NCBI RefSeq assembly: GCF_027484505.1
Contig: NZ_JAIXSV010000331.1
Span: forward strand, 1 to 35,567
Direction of reading: 5' to 3'
Source: Asticcacaulis sp.
GTDB taxonomy: Bacteria; Pseudomonadota; Alphaproteobacteria; Caulobacterales; Caulobacteraceae
Length of the DNA: 35,567 nucleotides
Both the position numbers and the translations under genes were made by a program. Shown here one piece after another: positions 16,038-24,995 of the stretch. A model generated the notes under the pieces. The model was given only the letters and a program-made list of their open reading frames with translations, had not been told where the DNA came from and searched no databases. The first letter of the stretch is position 1; every line of letters starts with the position of its first letter.

Positions 16038-16061
16038 TTAAATATCTAAACGGTATTAAAT
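16038..16061. promoter_or_regulatory. ROK-type operator candidate in the MFS/PI-PLC divergent region
   Basis: TTAAATATC, 5-nt spacer, GGTATTAAAT. It is nearly identical to the palindrome at 18395-18418, with the same spacer length. It lies 57 nt from the MFS start and 26 nt from the PI-PLC-like start, so it can control both. Confidence 0.65.
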
Positions 16062-16087
16062 TTAACTGAAGACACAGGTGGCGGCGT

Positions 16088-17266
16088 ATGGCGTGGCGAT
16101 ATTCAGCAGCAATGGCAGTGGCCATTTTGGGTGCAATTGGCGCATGGGCCGGGGCTGAACCCGCCCTAAAATCCACGGCCGTGCGCCTCAACCAGCTTCA
16201 GTTTATCGGCACGCATAATTCTTACCATGTGGCGCCTGACGCCGCCCTGTTCCGGCTTATGAACGAAACCGGCTATGCGGAGAGCGCGGAGTGGCCAGCC
16301 AGGCGTCTGGTTCCGGCGCTGGACTACACCCACGCGCCGCTGCAAACCCAGCTTGAGAGAGGGTTGCGGGTCTTCGAGCTGGATGTGCATGATGATCCGC
16401 AAGGCGGGCGTTTTGCCGATCCGGGGTTTCTCAAGGCCCTGTCGCCGGAGGTCGCGGCCACTGTGGCACCGGTCGATCCGGAAGGCGAGCTGCGCAAACC
16501 CGGTCTGAAAGTGTTTCACGCCGCCGATACCGATGTGCGCAGCCGCTGCCTGCGCTTTACGCGCTGTCTGGAAATCATCCGCGACTGGTCGCAGGCGCAT
16601 CCGGGGCATCTGCCCGTCTTCGTGCAGATCGAGGCCAAGGAAGGACGCAAACCGCCGGTGGCCAATGCCTACGTGCCCGCTGGGGCGGCGCCGTTCGGGC
16701 GGGCGGCCTGGGCGCGGCTGCACGCCGAAATCGAGGCGGTCTTCCCCCCGGCGCAGATCGTGCGTCCGGCTGAGGTGCAGGGCGCCTATGCCAGCGTCAA
16801 TGCCGCCGTGCGCGCCGAAGGCTGGCCAGCGCTGGACGCCTTGCGCGGTCGGGTTATTTTTCTGCTGCTCGATGATCCGCAAAAACAGGACGCCTATGCC
16901 GACTTTACCTCCGGCGCGGTGGCCCCGCTTTTGTTCGTGGCACGCACGGCCGATGATCCGCGCACGGCGTGGCTGATCCGACCCAAGCCCAAGGCGCGAC
17001 AGATCGAAGCGCTGGTGAAGCAGGGCTTTCTCGTCTATACGCGCGCCGATGCGGGGGGCGAGGACAGCGATCTCAGCAAGGAAACGCGGCGTCGCGAAGC
17101 CTTCACCAGCGGGGCGCAGCTCATCGCCACCGACTATCCGTGGCCAGACCGGCGCTTTGGGCCCTATGAGGTTCGTTTTCCATCAGGCTATGCGCGCTGC
17201 AATGCGGTCCTGAAAAGCCGCTGTGGCACTGAAAATGTTCAGGAATCGCCAAAAAAACGCGAATAG
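16088..17266 (+). CDS. Exported Ca2+-dependent PI-PLC-like phosphodiesterase
   Basis: The 392-residue protein has a signal peptide (MAWRYSAAMAVAILGAIGAW) and a TIM-barrel phosphodiesterase of the Ca-dependent phosphoinositide phospholipase C family (PF16670-like). Visible active-site blocks are FIGTHNSYH (His43, Asn44), LRVFELDVHDD (Glu97, Asp99), KVFHAADTD (His144) and VFVQIEAKEG (Glu182, Lys184). The family cleaves phosphodiester bonds such as that of phosphatidylinositol; the actual substrate here is not known. The gene converges on the first ROK gene, overlapping its 3' end by 28 bp (17239-17266). A ROK-type operator lies 26 nt upstream of the start, indicating substrate-controlled expression together with the divergent MFS carrier. 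Confidence 0.85.
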   Translation: MAWRYSAAMAVAILGAIGAWAGAEPALKSTAVRLNQLQFIGTHNSYHVAPDAALFRLMNETGYAESAEWPARRLVPALDYTHAPLQTQLERGLRVFELDVHDDPQGGRFADPGFLKALSPEVAATVAPVDPEGELRKPGLKVFHAADTDVRSRCLRFTRCLEIIRDWSQAHPGHLPVFVQIEAKEGRKPPVANAYVPAGAAPFGRAAWARLHAEIEAVFPPAQIVRPAEVQGAYASVNAAVRAEGWPALDALRGRVIFLLLDDPQKQDAYADFTSGAVAPLLFVARTADDPRTAWLIRPKPKARQIEALVKQGFLVYTRADAGGEDSDLSKETRRREAFTSGAQLIATDYPWPDRRFGPYEVRFPSGYARCNAVLKSRCGTENVQESPKKRE

Positions 17267-18351
17267 AAGGGCAGGGCGGCAGCCCCGATCAGGCCCGCCT
17301 GTGACCCAAGGGACGAGGCGATGACGCGCGGTCGCGGCAGCATGACGCCTTCGTTGCAGAACTGCTCATCGTCGATGCGCACCACGATCTCCTGCAGGAT
17401 ATGGTGTGGCAGGCGGCCCCCGATGATCACAGCGCGCGGGTCGATCAGGCGGGCGGTGATCCACAGGCCTTCGCGCAACTGCGCCGCCGCACGATTGATC
17501 CAGGTGCGTAGCGGGGCGCAGGTCTGTGGGCGCAACGCCTCCAGATCGGAAAAGTCCTTCACCGCCACACCCCCGGCGCGCAGGTTTTCGAGCAGGTCCT
17601 GACCCGATGGGCGCGGCCGGTCATTGGCAAATTGCACGCCGATCAGCCCCGCATTGCCGTTGACGCCGCGATAGAGCCGTCCGCCGAGGATCAGTCCACC
17701 GCCGATGCCGTGCCCGATATGGGCGAAGAAGAAATCGTCTATGGTCTGGCCTATACCCATCAGCCGCTCCCCCAAAGCGGCGCTGGCGGCGTCGTTTTCG
17801 ATAAACACGGGGCAGGGCAGGTGGGCCTGAAGCTCGCCCCCGATGTCTTCGCCGCGGAAGCCCGGAAACAGGGCGTGGGCGTTCAGGCTGCGGCGGTCGC
17901 GGATGAAGTCGCCGGGCAGAGCGAAGCCCATGCCGGTGAGGCGGGCGGGGTCTATGTCCTGTTCGGCGCATAGCCGCTCGACATGGGTAAGCGCCAGCCG
18001 CGCCACATCGCCGGGGGTGGCGATATCGGTGCGCACCTGGGTTTCGCCCAGCAGCACCCCGGCCAGATTGATCAGCCCCACCTGCACCAGACCCGTTGAG
18101 AAATAGACCCCGGCGGCGTAGGCGGCATCGGCGCGCACCATCAGCGGTCGTGCCGGTTGCCCCCGCCCGCCGGCGCGCCGCACATCCTCGGTCAGCAGGC
18201 CCTGTTCGGTCAGTTCGCGGGTGATGCGCGTCACCGACATGGTCGAAAGACGGGTGAGCGGCGTGATGTCCACTCGCGCGATCGGCCCCAGCCGCCAGAT
18301 GACGTCGAGCACCTGACGGTCGCTGTCGCTCAATATGTAGGAATCGTCCAT
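17239..18351 (-). CDS. ROK-family transcriptional regulator (ROK1)
   Basis: The 370-residue protein has an N-terminal winged helix-turn-helix (about 10-70: DRQVLDVIWRLGPIARVDIT, then RITRELTEQGLL) and a ROK sugar-kinase-like domain with FIENDAASAALGE and GHGIGGGLILGGRLYRG. The usual CxCGxxGCxE zinc motif and ExGH sugar-binding motif are missing; GNAGLIGVQFAND stands in their place. ROK regulators are usually repressors released by a sugar or sugar derivative. It is divergent from a TonB receptor, and the palindrome 18395-18418 lies between them. Because the same palindrome occurs at 16038-16061, this protein probably controls the MFS and PI-PLC-like genes as well. Confidence 0.9.
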   Translation of the reverse strand: MDDSYILSDSDRQVLDVIWRLGPIARVDITPLTRLSTMSVTRITRELTEQGLLTEDVRRAGGRGQPARPLMVRADAAYAAGVYFSTGLVQVGLINLAGVLLGETQVRTDIATPGDVARLALTHVERLCAEQDIDPARLTGMGFALPGDFIRDRRSLNAHALFPGFRGEDIGGELQAHLPCPVFIENDAASAALGERLMGIGQTIDDFFFAHIGHGIGGGLILGGRLYRGVNGNAGLIGVQFANDRPRPSGQDLLENLRAGGVAVKDFSDLEALRPQTCAPLRTWINRAAAQLREGLWITARLIDPRAVIIGGRLPHHILQEIVVRIDDEQFCNEGVMLPRPRVIASSLGSQAGLIGAAALPFYSRFFGDS

Positions 18352-18394
18352 AGGGCCTGTTTATTCCTAACGGCGTGATTTGCAAAGCGCTCCA

Positions 18395-18418
18395 TTAAAT
18401 ATCATTTAGATATTAAAT
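18395..18418. promoter_or_regulatory. ROK1 operator candidate between ROK1 and TonB receptor 1
   Basis: TTAAATATC, ATTTA, GATATTAAAT. The core ATATC-N5-GATAT is a perfect dyad. It lies 43 nt from the ROK1 start and 67 nt from the receptor start, and matches 16038-16061 at 18 of 19 arm positions. Confidence 0.7.
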
Positions 18419-18485
18419 ATGTCACAAAAGCGTGTTAGTTGAGGCGGGGGCGGCGCTGAGCCGTGAGCATGACAAGGACGGGACA

Positions 18486-21062
18486 ATGGTTAGCAAGGTC
18501 ACAGCCATCGGCGCATCGGCGCTGGCTATCGCGCTTCTGACGACGGGGGCACAGGCGCAGGTTCAGTCCTCGGACACGCAGATTAAGCCGGGCACTGAGG
18601 CGGTCACTGAAGTGGTGGTGCGCGGAACGCGTCTGTCGAACCAGCGCGCCACCGATGCCAAGCGCAAGGCGGCTCAGGTCAGCGACGTGGTCGCTTCGGA
18701 CGATCTTAACAAGCTGCCGGATCAGAATCTGGCCGAAGCGACCAGCCGCGTGGCCGGGGTCTCTACGTTTCAGGACGAAGGCGCCGGCCTCTATATCGGC
18801 GTGCGCGGCCTCAGTCAGGAATTCGTCAATGTGACGCTCGACGGGCAGGAGGCTTCGGTGGCCCCGCGTCCGTTCGACAGCAATCTGCGCGGTGCCAATC
18901 TCGAAGCCATCCCCTCGACCTTTGTGAAGCAGGTCGAGGTCATCAAGTCAGCGACGCCGGACCTTGATGGCGACGCCATTGCCGGGACGGTCAATCTGGT
19001 GACGCGCAGCGCCTTTGATGCGCGCAAGCCGTGGCTGTCGGTCGGGGTGTCTGGCGGTCGCTACGAAGAAAACGTCGCGCCAGACGACATGAAGGGCTCG
19101 GTGAAGGGCAAGCTGTCGGCGGGAACGACCTTTGGCGACGGCAAATATGGTGTGGTCTTCGACGCCAATGGCCGCTCGGTCCATCGTGACAATCTGAAGC
19201 CCGGCGCGTGGTTCGGGCCGGTCGGCGATGGGCGTGCGCTGCCGGAGGAGGTCGGCGGCTATTTCTATCAGCGTCAGGAAGACAGTTCCGGGGCCACCGC
19301 CAAGTTCGAGTTCCGCCCGGTCTCCGCCCTTCAGGTCTACGTCTCGCTGAGCTATTTCGACTCCGACATCGTCATCGACAAGAACAAGCACGCGCTTTAC
19401 GCCGCCGTGTCCAATCTCACGACCGGCACCTTTAGCAAGGCGACGGCGACGGGCCGCACGGACAAGGTGCGCTATGGCGTCGATGGCTCCCTTACCGTGG
19501 CGGGTGGTCTCGACTATGCGCTGACGGGGCGCGACACGCTGAGCCTGAAAGGCTCGTCTTCGTCCAGCACCGCCTATCAGGACGATCCGCGCGTTGATCT
19601 CTACTCTGCCGGGCCGCTGAGCGGCACCTACAGCTCTGACGGCACCACCTACGCCTATCAGTTCGATGCCGCCAGCGCGCCGAAGTTCGTCAATCCGGCC
19701 AACTACGCCTTCAATGGCTATCGTCGCTACAAGGAAGAACTGGCCAAGGACGTCGATACGGTGCGCGCCGACTGGACGCGCCGTCCGGCCGCCGGTCAGG
19801 GTCTGGGGTTCAAGGCCGGACTGAAATGGCGTGAAACCCGCATCGACTATACGGCCAGCAATCTGCGCTGGCGCAACCCGGTCGCTTCGGCCGACTTCCG
19901 CCCGTTTATCAAGGCCACCGACTACCGCTTCCCCGGCACGCCGAACGACAAGGTGGTCTATGCCGATATCGACGCTCTGTCGGCCTATGCCGAAGGGCTG
20001 GGGGCGGCGAGCTTCAGCCGCCGCGAAGGTTATGTTAACGGCATGGACTACCGCGTCAGCGAAGCGGTGACGGCGGGCTACGCCCTGGCCGACTACACGT
20101 CGGCGCGCTGGCGTGTCATTGGCGGTCTACGCTATGAAAAGACGGCGACCGAGGCGCTCAACCGCTTTAACCGCGCCGAAAACGCCGCCTTTGTCACCAC
20201 TCAGGCCGACTATAGCGACCTGCTGCCGTCGGTGGCTGCTACATACTTCATCAGCGATCAGTGGCTTCTGCGTCTGGGGGCCAGCCGCACCATCGGGCGT
20301 CCGGATATCCGTGATCTGGCGCGCGGCGAAACCCCGCCCAATGACAACGGCATCTACAGCCGGGGTAATCCGGACCTCAAGCCGCGCCGTTCGACCAATC
20401 TCGATGCCTCGCTGGAATACTATTTCGACGGCGGGCGCAGCCTGATCTCGGCGGCGGTGTTCCGCAAAGACATTCAGGACGAAATCTTCGACCTGCAAAC
20501 GCCCTACAAATATACCGACGCCACCAACCGCGTCATCGACTCCTACTATGTGCAGCCGGACAATGGCGGCGATGCGCAGATCAGCGGCGTCGAACTCAGC
20601 CTCGTCAAGGATCGCTTAAGCTTCCTGCCGGGACCGCTGGCGGGTCTGGGTTTCAGCGCCAACCTCACCCTCAATGACGGGTCGCTCGACCTGATCGGGG
20701 CCAACCGGCAGGTAGTGCGCTCCGTCGCCCCGGAAGGCCTGTCGAAAAAGCTGGCCAATGCGGCGCTGTTCTACGAGGGCGAACGCCTGTCGGGCCGTAT
20801 CGCCTGGCGCTACGCCAGTGCGCAAACCCAGCAACTCAGCGTCGATGGTTCGGGTGATCTTAAACTGGCCGCCTATGGGCAGACGGATATGCAACTGGGC
20901 TATCACCTGAACCGCCATTTCGACCTGTCGATGGAGGTGTGGAACCTGTTCGAAGACGAACAGCGCTTCACCAATGCCAATGCCGTGAAGGGCGTGCCCA
21001 ACTGGTACGAAGGGCAAAGATATGGTCGCGCCGTTTGGTTTGGCATAAACTACAAATACTGA
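18486..21062 (+). CDS. TonB-dependent outer-membrane receptor 1 (Caulobacter/Xanthomonas type)
   Basis: The ATG at 18486 follows AGGACGGG and opens a signal peptide (MVSKVTAIGASALAIALLTT); an upstream start in the same frame would only add a hydrophilic stretch. The 858-residue protein has a TonB-box-like TEVVVRGTR, a plug domain (KLPDQNLAEATSRVAGVSTF, YIGVRGLSQEFVNVTLDG, DGDAIAGTVNLVTRSAF) and a 22-strand-type barrel ending in the aromatic AVWFGINYKY. It belongs to the TIGR01782-like receptors that often import saccharides or other carbon compounds. It is divergent from ROK1 and followed by a strong terminator, so it is monocistronic. Substrate unknown; context suggests a ligand related to the phosphodiesterases nearby. 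Confidence 0.93.
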   Translation: MVSKVTAIGASALAIALLTTGAQAQVQSSDTQIKPGTEAVTEVVVRGTRLSNQRATDAKRKAAQVSDVVASDDLNKLPDQNLAEATSRVAGVSTFQDEGAGLYIGVRGLSQEFVNVTLDGQEASVAPRPFDSNLRGANLEAIPSTFVKQVEVIKSATPDLDGDAIAGTVNLVTRSAFDARKPWLSVGVSGGRYEENVAPDDMKGSVKGKLSAGTTFGDGKYGVVFDANGRSVHRDNLKPGAWFGPVGDGRALPEEVGGYFYQRQEDSSGATAKFEFRPVSALQVYVSLSYFDSDIVIDKNKHALYAAVSNLTTGTFSKATATGRTDKVRYGVDGSLTVAGGLDYALTGRDTLSLKGSSSSSTAYQDDPRVDLYSAGPLSGTYSSDGTTYAYQFDAASAPKFVNPANYAFNGYRRYKEELAKDVDTVRADWTRRPAAGQGLGFKAGLKWRETRIDYTASNLRWRNPVASADFRPFIKATDYRFPGTPNDKVVYADIDALSAYAEGLGAASFSRREGYVNGMDYRVSEAVTAGYALADYTSARWRVIGGLRYEKTATEALNRFNRAENAAFVTTQADYSDLLPSVAATYFISDQWLLRLGASRTIGRPDIRDLARGETPPNDNGIYSRGNPDLKPRRSTNLDASLEYYFDGGRSLISAAVFRKDIQDEIFDLQTPYKYTDATNRVIDSYYVQPDNGGDAQISGVELSLVKDRLSFLPGPLAGLGFSANLTLNDGSLDLIGANRQVVRSVAPEGLSKKLANAALFYEGERLSGRIAWRYASAQTQQLSVDGSGDLKLAAYGQTDMQLGYHLNRHFDLSMEVWNLFEDEQRFTNANAVKGVPNWYEGQRYGRAVWFGINYKY

Positions 21063-21069
21063 CCTTGTG

Positions 21070-21098
21070 AGGCCGCCGTCCACACCGGCGGCCTTTTT
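21070..21098 (+). terminator. Rho-independent terminator of TonB receptor 1
   Basis: Perfect 9-bp stem AGGCCGCCG (21070-21078) with CGGCGGCCT (21086-21094), a 7-nt loop, and a T-run overlapping the stem end. It starts 8 nt after the stop codon. Confidence 0.92.
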
Positions 21099-21117
21099 CG
21101 TTACCCCTCGATAGGGT

Positions 21118-22233
21118 CTATCCCAACGGCAGCAAGGCCTGATATATGGGCAGGGTAGCGGCCCCGACCGCCCCGGCGCGCGAGCCCAGATTGGACGCAT
21201 AGACGGGGGTTACGGGCAGGTCATCGAGGGGTTGCAGCACGGCGGCCAGATCCAGCCGTTCGACCAGCCCGCGCGTGATGAAGGGCGGCAGGCGACCGGC
21301 CAGCACTATGGCCTCCGGGCCAAAGAAACGGCTGATCCGGGCCAGTTCCGGAGCCAGTTGTTGCGCGGCGCGATCCATCCACGCTTCGATGGTGGGCAGG
21401 GCGTCGGGCGTCAAATCGGCGAGGGTATCGAAATCAGGGACGCAAAAGCCCGCTTTTTGCAGGGTTCGCAACAGGTCGAGCGCCGAAGGTCGCGGCTCAC
21501 CATAGGGATAGTATTGTCCCAGTATGCCGGCATTGCCATGCACGCCGCGATAAGGGGCTCCGTCTATGATCAGGCCGCCCCCGACGCCGTGGCCAATATG
21601 GACCAGCATGAAGGTGCGAAACCGTGTGCCCACGCCGATGACGCGCTCCCCCAGGGCGCAAACCCGGCCATCGTTTTCCACGATAACCGGGATGCCGAGG
21701 GCTTCGCAAAAGAAGCGGTCAAGGTGCGTGGCCTTCAGCTTCGGAAACAGGGCGTGCGGCATCAATGTGCCGTCGGCGTAGAAGTCCCCCGGAAAGGAGA
21801 TGCCGGCACCCAGCAGGCGGTTCTTCGCCAGCCGTTTGCGGCGGATGAGGCGCTCCATCTCCTCGTGGATCAGCGCCGCCAGGCACTCCGGAGAAGGCTC
21901 GCCAAGCGGTGCCTGTACCGCATCAATCACCGAACCGGCCAGATCAACAGCAACCACCTCGGCAAATGAGGTGGAAAAATTGACCCCGATGGCGAAGCCG
22001 GCCTGCCGGCGCACACTGACCGGACGGGCGGGCTGCCCCCTCAGGCCTTTGCGCGCGGCGTCTTCGCCAACCACCTCCCACTCCGTCAGGTCCTGCACGA
22101 TCTGGGAAATGGTCGGTTTAGTAAAGCCCGTTACCGAGGCGATCTCAGCCCGTGAGGCGGAGCCCTGCTGAAACAGAATCTCGACCACGCGACGATGGCT
22201 GGCGGTCAGGTTTTGCAGCAGGGGTTTGGTCAT
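21118..22233 (-). CDS. ROK-family transcriptional regulator (ROK2)
   Basis: The start is placed at the ATG 22233, ahead of LLQNLTASHRRVVEILFQQG; an ATG ten codons earlier (22263) is possible, and neither has a clear Shine-Dalgarno. The 371-residue protein has a MarR-like helix-turn-helix (ASRAEIASVTGFTKPTISQI) and a ROK domain with VIVENDGRVCALGE and GHGVGGGLIIDGAPYRGVHG. As in ROK1, the zinc motif and the ExGH motif are replaced (GNAGILGQYYPYGEPRPSA). ROK1 and ROK2 resemble each other more than they resemble ROK3 or ROK4. It is divergent from TonB receptor 2, and a distinct AAGTTA/TAACTT palindrome lies between them. Confidence 0.9.
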   Translation of the reverse strand: MTKPLLQNLTASHRRVVEILFQQGSASRAEIASVTGFTKPTISQIVQDLTEWEVVGEDAARKGLRGQPARPVSVRRQAGFAIGVNFSTSFAEVVAVDLAGSVIDAVQAPLGEPSPECLAALIHEEMERLIRRKRLAKNRLLGAGISFPGDFYADGTLMPHALFPKLKATHLDRFFCEALGIPVIVENDGRVCALGERVIGVGTRFRTFMLVHIGHGVGGGLIIDGAPYRGVHGNAGILGQYYPYGEPRPSALDLLRTLQKAGFCVPDFDTLADLTPDALPTIEAWMDRAAQQLAPELARISRFFGPEAIVLAGRLPPFITRGLVERLDLAAVLQPLDDLPVTPVYASNLGSRAGAVGAATLPIYQALLPLG

Positions 22234-22277
22234 GCGTCTTCGATGCCGTAACCCATTTGCCACGTCAAGGTGATAAA

Positions 22278-22298
22278 TAAGTTAAGTAAGATAACTTA
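22278..22298. promoter_or_regulatory. ROK2 operator candidate
   Basis: TAAGTTA, 7-nt spacer, TAACTTA: a perfect 7-bp dyad in the ROK2/TonB-receptor-2 divergent region. No second copy was noticed elsewhere in the window. Confidence 0.5.
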
Positions 22299-22368
22299 AT
22301 TTTTGTGTCACATAAGCGCGGTATGGGCTGAGCTATGCCGGGCGGTGGGCACCGGGATGGAGGCTATG

Positions 22369-24984
22369 ATGAATTGCGAACTCAGGCGGCGGGTCAGTGC
22401 GTTAACGCTTATGCAGGTTGTCTTTTTGGCAGGCATGGCGGTTCCGCCCGGTGGCGCCGTCGCGCAAATCTCTGAGGCGGTGAAAGACGATACCGATGTC
22501 GACACGGTGGTGGTCACGGCGCGTAAATCGGTCGATACGCCCTCAACCCGACTGAAACGCACGGCGACGGGGATCGTCGATTCGACCACGGCCAGCGACA
22601 TTGAAAAGACGCCGGACCTCAATCTGGCAGAGGTTCTCGATCGCGTGGCGGGCGTCAGCGCCGACAAGTTTTATGGCACGTCCGAGGCCGGCTACGTCTC
22701 GCTGCGCGGTTTCGATTCGCGTTACAACAGCATCGACATCGACGGCAATCCGATCTGGTTCTCCAGCCAGAACAATCGCGGTGCGCAGATCGGTATGTTC
22801 CCGGCCGCCATCATCAATGAAACCAGCGTCGCTAAAACCGTGACGCCGGACATGGATGCGAACTCCATTGGTGGCCATATCTCGATGCGTACCCTGCGGG
22901 CCTTCGATGGCGGCACCCGACCGTATTTTAAGGCGGGTTATCGACTGGGGTCGCCCGAAAACGCCAGTCGCGTACACGATGACCTGTCTGATCAACTCTA
23001 TGTGGCGGGCAAATTCACCTTCGGGCCGGACCGCCGCTATGGTCTGGTGTTCGGGTTTAACCGTCAGCGTACCGCCGACTACGACGATTTCGGCGCGGTA
23101 GGCGGCTATGTTCAGGCGACCGACAGTTCAGGTGCCGTTTATGATCAGATCGCCAGCAATGTTTTTACGGACAGCGCCTACGACAAGACGGTGCGCAATA
23201 CGGCCGTCTTTGCCAAGATCGAAACGCGGCAGGAAGACCGGCTCTACGCCTTTGCCTCCCTGACCCGTTTCGATGAACAGCGTGATATGTACCTGCAACG
23301 CTCCGGACCGTTTATCGCCAACAGCGGTACACGCACCGTGACAAAAACCGGAGACGGCACGGCCAACTTCACCAATGGTCAGGGGCAGGTGCGCGAATAT
23401 GACTATGACATGCAGCGCAATGCGACGGTGTTCGGGCTTGGGCTCGACTACCGCGTCTCGGACAAGGGGGCGCTCAGCCTGCGCGGAAACTATACCGACT
23501 ATGGCAATGATACCCTGACCCGTAATATTGGCGCAGGCTTTCGTCTGGAAGCCATTCGCGGCAGCTATGATATTACGGGCGATCTCCCTCGCATCACCGT
23601 CACCGATACGGCCACCTATAATGATCCGGCGAAATGGCTGTTTTCCAATACGGCCAACAGCTCGACCAGCGCCGCCTATAACCGCACCCAGCCCCTTCGC
23701 GACAAGGTGTCGAGCCTTGGCCTGACCTACAATTACAACCGCTTCGCTTCGGCTCAGGGGTTTGGATATTCAGGGGGGATCAACTGGGTGCGGCTGGACC
23801 GCGACTTCGATCAGACAGTGGTGTATTGGGCGCTGAAAAGTGGCGTCACGCTCAACCTGTCTCAGGTGACGCCTGCGGGGGCCAGCATGGCCGGCAATCG
23901 GGCGGCGCTGAACGACTACGACGCCTTCTGGAATTTCATGTACGCCAATGGCGCCGCGCGCACCGACGAGTCCCTGACTACGGACTACAGCCTGCGTGAA
24001 GACGTGTTCGCGGCCCATTCGGCGATCCATTACGCCAGAGGCGCCTTTAAGGCCCTGATCGGGACGCGCTTTGAACGCACCAGCGCCAATACCGATACCG
24101 GTCAGCTGGTATCCGGGGTCAACAAACCGCAGCACCGTGCCCATGCTTACGGGAAATGGCTGCCCAATGCGCAGGCCAGCTATGACGTCACGGCCCGCCT
24201 GAAACTGCGCGCCGCCTATACCCGCACCCTGGGCCGGCCCGACTTCGCCGATTTTGCGCCGGGGACCACGACGACCTTTGATACCAATGGCGTCACCCTT
24301 GTGCGCGGCAGCAATCCGGATCTGGGGCCGCGTCTGTCCACCAATTACGATGCCAGCCTCGAATACTATTTCGATAATGGCCTCCTCTCGCTGGCCCTGT
24401 TCAAAAAAGAGCTGACGGGCGAAACCTTCAGTCAGGTCAGCAATGTCTATAATGGCTCCGGTCAGTTGATCCAGATCAACACCATACCGCTGAATGCCGG
24501 CAGCGCTGAGGTCAGGGGGGCGGAGTTCACGGCTGCCAGATCACGGTTTGACTTCCTGCCCGCGCCCTTCGACCGTCTGGGGGCCAGCGCCAATTACAGC
24601 TATATAGAGGGCGACTGGAATGTGATCTTCAGCGACGGCAGTCGGCGCACGGTCGGAGGATTGCGCAACCAGCCGAAATGGCTCGCCAATCTCCGTCTCA
24701 GCTACGACGCCGGACCGCTCGATCTGACCCTGGCCTATAAGGCGCGCGGCAAGACCTTCACCGGCACCTTCGGTACGACGGCGGCCTCCGACATCTGGGT
24801 GCGCCCGACGGACCAGCTCGATGCCCAGATCAGCTATCGCGTCTCGCGGTCGCTGAAGCTCAGTCTGGACGCCCGAAACCTCACCGGCAGCTATACGATC
24901 CAGACGACGGGTATTGCGGACTCGCTCTATAATTCAGTGGGTAATGGCCGCAGCTACTGGCTGGGTATTCACTACAGCTATTGA
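22369..24984 (+). CDS. TonB-dependent outer-membrane receptor 2
   Basis: The ATG at 22369 is chosen because GGAGG at 22359-22363 is 5 nt upstream; two other in-frame ATGs lie within 12 nt. The 871-residue protein has a signal peptide ending near PPGGAVAQ, a TonB-box-like VDTVVVTARKS, a plug (TPDLNLAEVLDRVAGVSADK, VSLRGFDSRYNSIDIDG, DANSIGGHISMRTLRAF) and a barrel ending YWLGIHYSY. It is divergent from ROK2. The glycerophosphodiester phosphodiesterase gene starts 11 nt after its stop, so receptor and enzyme form one operon, which is the strongest clue to the substrate class: a phosphodiester, probably with a glycerol or polyol moiety. Confidence 0.93.
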   Translation: MNCELRRRVSALTLMQVVFLAGMAVPPGGAVAQISEAVKDDTDVDTVVVTARKSVDTPSTRLKRTATGIVDSTTASDIEKTPDLNLAEVLDRVAGVSADKFYGTSEAGYVSLRGFDSRYNSIDIDGNPIWFSSQNNRGAQIGMFPAAIINETSVAKTVTPDMDANSIGGHISMRTLRAFDGGTRPYFKAGYRLGSPENASRVHDDLSDQLYVAGKFTFGPDRRYGLVFGFNRQRTADYDDFGAVGGYVQATDSSGAVYDQIASNVFTDSAYDKTVRNTAVFAKIETRQEDRLYAFASLTRFDEQRDMYLQRSGPFIANSGTRTVTKTGDGTANFTNGQGQVREYDYDMQRNATVFGLGLDYRVSDKGALSLRGNYTDYGNDTLTRNIGAGFRLEAIRGSYDITGDLPRITVTDTATYNDPAKWLFSNTANSSTSAAYNRTQPLRDKVSSLGLTYNYNRFASAQGFGYSGGINWVRLDRDFDQTVVYWALKSGVTLNLSQVTPAGASMAGNRAALNDYDAFWNFMYANGAARTDESLTTDYSLREDVFAAHSAIHYARGAFKALIGTRFERTSANTDTGQLVSGVNKPQHRAHAYGKWLPNAQASYDVTARLKLRAAYTRTLGRPDFADFAPGTTTTFDTNGVTLVRGSNPDLGPRLSTNYDASLEYYFDNGLLSLALFKKELTGETFSQVSNVYNGSGQLIQINTIPLNAGSAEVRGAEFTAARSRFDFLPAPFDRLGASANYSYIEGDWNVIFSDGSRRTVGGLRNQPKWLANLRLSYDAGPLDLTLAYKARGKTFTGTFGTTAASDIWVRPTDQLDAQISYRVSRSLKLSLDARNLTGSYTIQTTGIADSLYNSVGNGRSYWLGIHYSY

Positions 24985-24995
24985 TTGGAAATCCC

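Noticed and set aside
15211-16191. A 326-codon minus-strand frame spanning the MFS/PI-PLC divergent region
   Set aside because: It overlaps the MFS gene in another frame and crosses the operator region; arginine/glycine/proline-rich shadow translation.
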